From contig DATKRK010000091.1 in NCBI GenBank assembly GCA_035532215.1, positions 1 to 14,985 on the forward strand: a DNA stretch of 14,985 bases, written 5' to 3'. The DNA is from JAICIG01 sp035532215. GTDB taxonomy: Bacteria > Planctomycetota > Planctomycetia > Pirellulales > JAICIG01. This document shows, in pieces, positions 14,346 through 14,985 of the stretch. Position numbers and translations under genes: made by a program. Within the stretch, counting starts at the first letter, position 1, and every line of letters starts with the position of its first letter. The notes under the pieces were generated by a model that saw only the letters and a list, made by a program, of their open reading frames with translations, searched no databases and was not told where the DNA came from.

Positions 14346-14858
14346 CCGCCGGTAGATGAATCACTTTCCGTCGATGTTTTCCCGGCAACTTTCAGCGAGA
14401 CAGCCGGGCCCGGAGCAGCAGTTGCGACGGTAACGCGAACCGGCGACACCAGCAATGCGCTTCTAATTCATCTTGCAAGTTCGGACATAACTCAGGTCAA
14501 AACGCCAGTAACGGTGACGATCGCCGCGGGCCAGGCGTCAGCGTCCGTCCCGATTGACGCGGTCGACGACCTCATCGTTGACGGCGCCCACACCGTCGAC
14601 GTGACAGCGTGGGCTTCGGGGTATGAAAGCGGCAACGCGAACGTGTCCGTGACCGAGAGCGTTGCTCCCACTCCCGTTGTCACGAACACCAACGACACCG
14701 GTTCGGGATCTTTGCGGGCGGCCATCACCGCAGCCAACGCTAGTACGGGGCCCATTACCATTACGTTTAATATACCTGGCAATGGGACGCAGGTGATCGA
14801 GCCGCAAAATCCTCTGCCGGTCATAAAAAACTCGGTGGTGATCGATGGTAACCGTTCA

Positions 14859-14879
14859 CGCCCCGGCGTAGCCGGGGCG
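14859..14879. repeat. Perfect GC-rich inverted repeat inside the IS end
   Basis: Arms of nine bases, CGCCCCGGC and GCCGGGGCG, flank a GTA loop. It lies just inside the IS boundary and upstream of the transposase start. A run of four A follows but no T-run, so it is not a standard intrinsic terminator for the interrupted gene. It could shield the transposase from read-through or be part of the end recognised by the transposase. Confidence 0.7.
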
Positions 14880-14924
14880 AAAACTGCTCTTCGCGCATGA
14901 GGCGAAATCGGCGAAATAGTCGGT

Positions 14925-14985
14925 ATGTTGCCGCCGCAAGCGCCGATTACGCCCGAACAACTGCAGGCATTGCCGCCCGAAATCC
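14925..14985 (+). CDS. IS66-family transposase (partial, first 20 codons)
   Basis: From ATG 14925 the frame reads MLPPQAPITPEQLQALPPEI to the window edge. IS66 transposases commonly open with a Pro-rich run and a segment of the type Q-x-LPPE, before the Leu-zipper-like helix and the helix-turn-helix. Position, 77 bases inside a GTAA end, agrees. Only the start is visible, so the family is a moderate-confidence call and activity cannot be judged. Confidence 0.55.
   Translation, partial: MLPPQAPITPEQLQALPPEI

Larger units (their letters stand above)
13467..14900 (+). pseudogene. Surface protein with LExRxLL motif and two PPC domains, interrupted by an IS66-type element
   Basis: The start ATG 13467 is supported by GAGGTG at 13453-13458. 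The first 35 residues are Arg-rich and lead to LRAEVLESRLLLTAD, the planctomycete LExRxLL motif found at the N-terminus of many exported surface proteins; there is no ordinary signal peptide. Two pre-peptidase C-terminal (PPC) type domains follow (about 41-168 and 170-295), each starting DxYEPN and ending GDANPNYTLT. Then come a Calx-beta-like domain (about 296-400, ATFSETAGPGAAVATVTRTG) and the opening of a beta-helix domain of the CSLREA type (from about 405, NTNDTGSGSLRAAITAANAS, then ITFNIPGNGTQVIEP). The homologous sequence stops after VVIDG at about 14847. The last 17 codons are read from the incoming IS, ending at TGA 14898-14900. The intact gene was therefore much longer. It would sit on the cell surface; PPC and Calx-beta parts commonly bind ligands or act as spacers. 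Confidence 0.85.
14848..14985 (+). mobile_element. Start of an IS66-type insertion sequence, running off the right edge
   Basis: Similarity to the interrupted surface gene ends at 14847. The following bases, GTAACCGTTCACG, begin with the GTAA typical of IS66-family ends, and the transposase-like ATG lies 77 bases further in. Close to the end is a perfect 21-base hairpin (14859-14879: nine-base arms, loop GTA), and a second small one (TTCGC...GCGAA, 14890-14906). The eight bases GATCGATG at 14840-14847 are the expected target duplication. The element differs from the one at 1-261: beyond GTAAC the ends do not match, and the first gene is the transposase rather than TnpA, as in single-gene IS66 relatives. 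Confidence 0.65.

Noticed and set aside
1..14985. CRISPR array, tRNA or rRNA genes
   Set aside because: No regularly spaced direct repeats, cloverleaf-like segments or conserved rRNA stretches were seen; the only sizeable repeats are the two PPC units and the IS hairpin.

Overview
The window looks like a planctomycete (Pirellulales-like) chromosome segment. The evidence is an ECF sigma factor overlapping the start of a giant membrane Ser/Thr kinase with WD40 repeats, a secreted protein with the planctomycete LExRxLL N-terminal motif and PPC domains, and IS66-family elements with GTAA ends. Most of the window is GC-rich. The block at about 490-3150 is less so and carries a gene of a different style.

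Layout. (1) 1-261: the end of an IS66-family element pointing left, with the 5' part of its TnpA-type accessory gene on the minus strand. (2) 302-556: the N-terminal stub of a D12-class adenine DNA methyltransferase, truncated. (3) 534-3053, minus: a complete 839-codon membrane-anchored surface protein with poly-serine linkers, two golvesin-like domains, two IPT/TIG domains and cysteine-rich modules. Its style recalls candidate-phyla (Peregrinibacteria-like) proteins rather than planctomycetes. (4) 3157-3721: remnants, namely an unassigned reading-frame fragment on the minus strand and a broken Ig/VCBS-like domain on the plus strand. (5) 3783-9244, minus: a two-gene signalling operon, ECF sigma factor then 1619-residue kinase-WD40 protein, joined by a 4-base ATGA overlap. 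(6) 9468-14900, plus, divergent from the sigma factor: a hypothetical protein with a possible HTH, a small secreted protein, a 903-residue zinc-ribbon/TM/CsgG-like protein, a doubtful 42-residue ORF and the LExRxLL/PPC surface protein. The last four are closely packed and probably co-transcribed. (7) 14848-14985: the start of a second IS66-type element pointing right, which cuts the surface-protein gene inside a beta-helix-like domain.

How the parts may work together: the sigma factor and kinase form the planctomycete type of phospho-regulated ECF system, in which the kinase is thought to control its co-encoded sigma factor. The divergent cell-envelope genes share the intergenic region and are possible targets (inference). 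The left 3.7 kb is a rearranged accessory region made of gene fragments, an IS end and one apparently foreign gene. No tRNA, rRNA or CRISPR array was seen.
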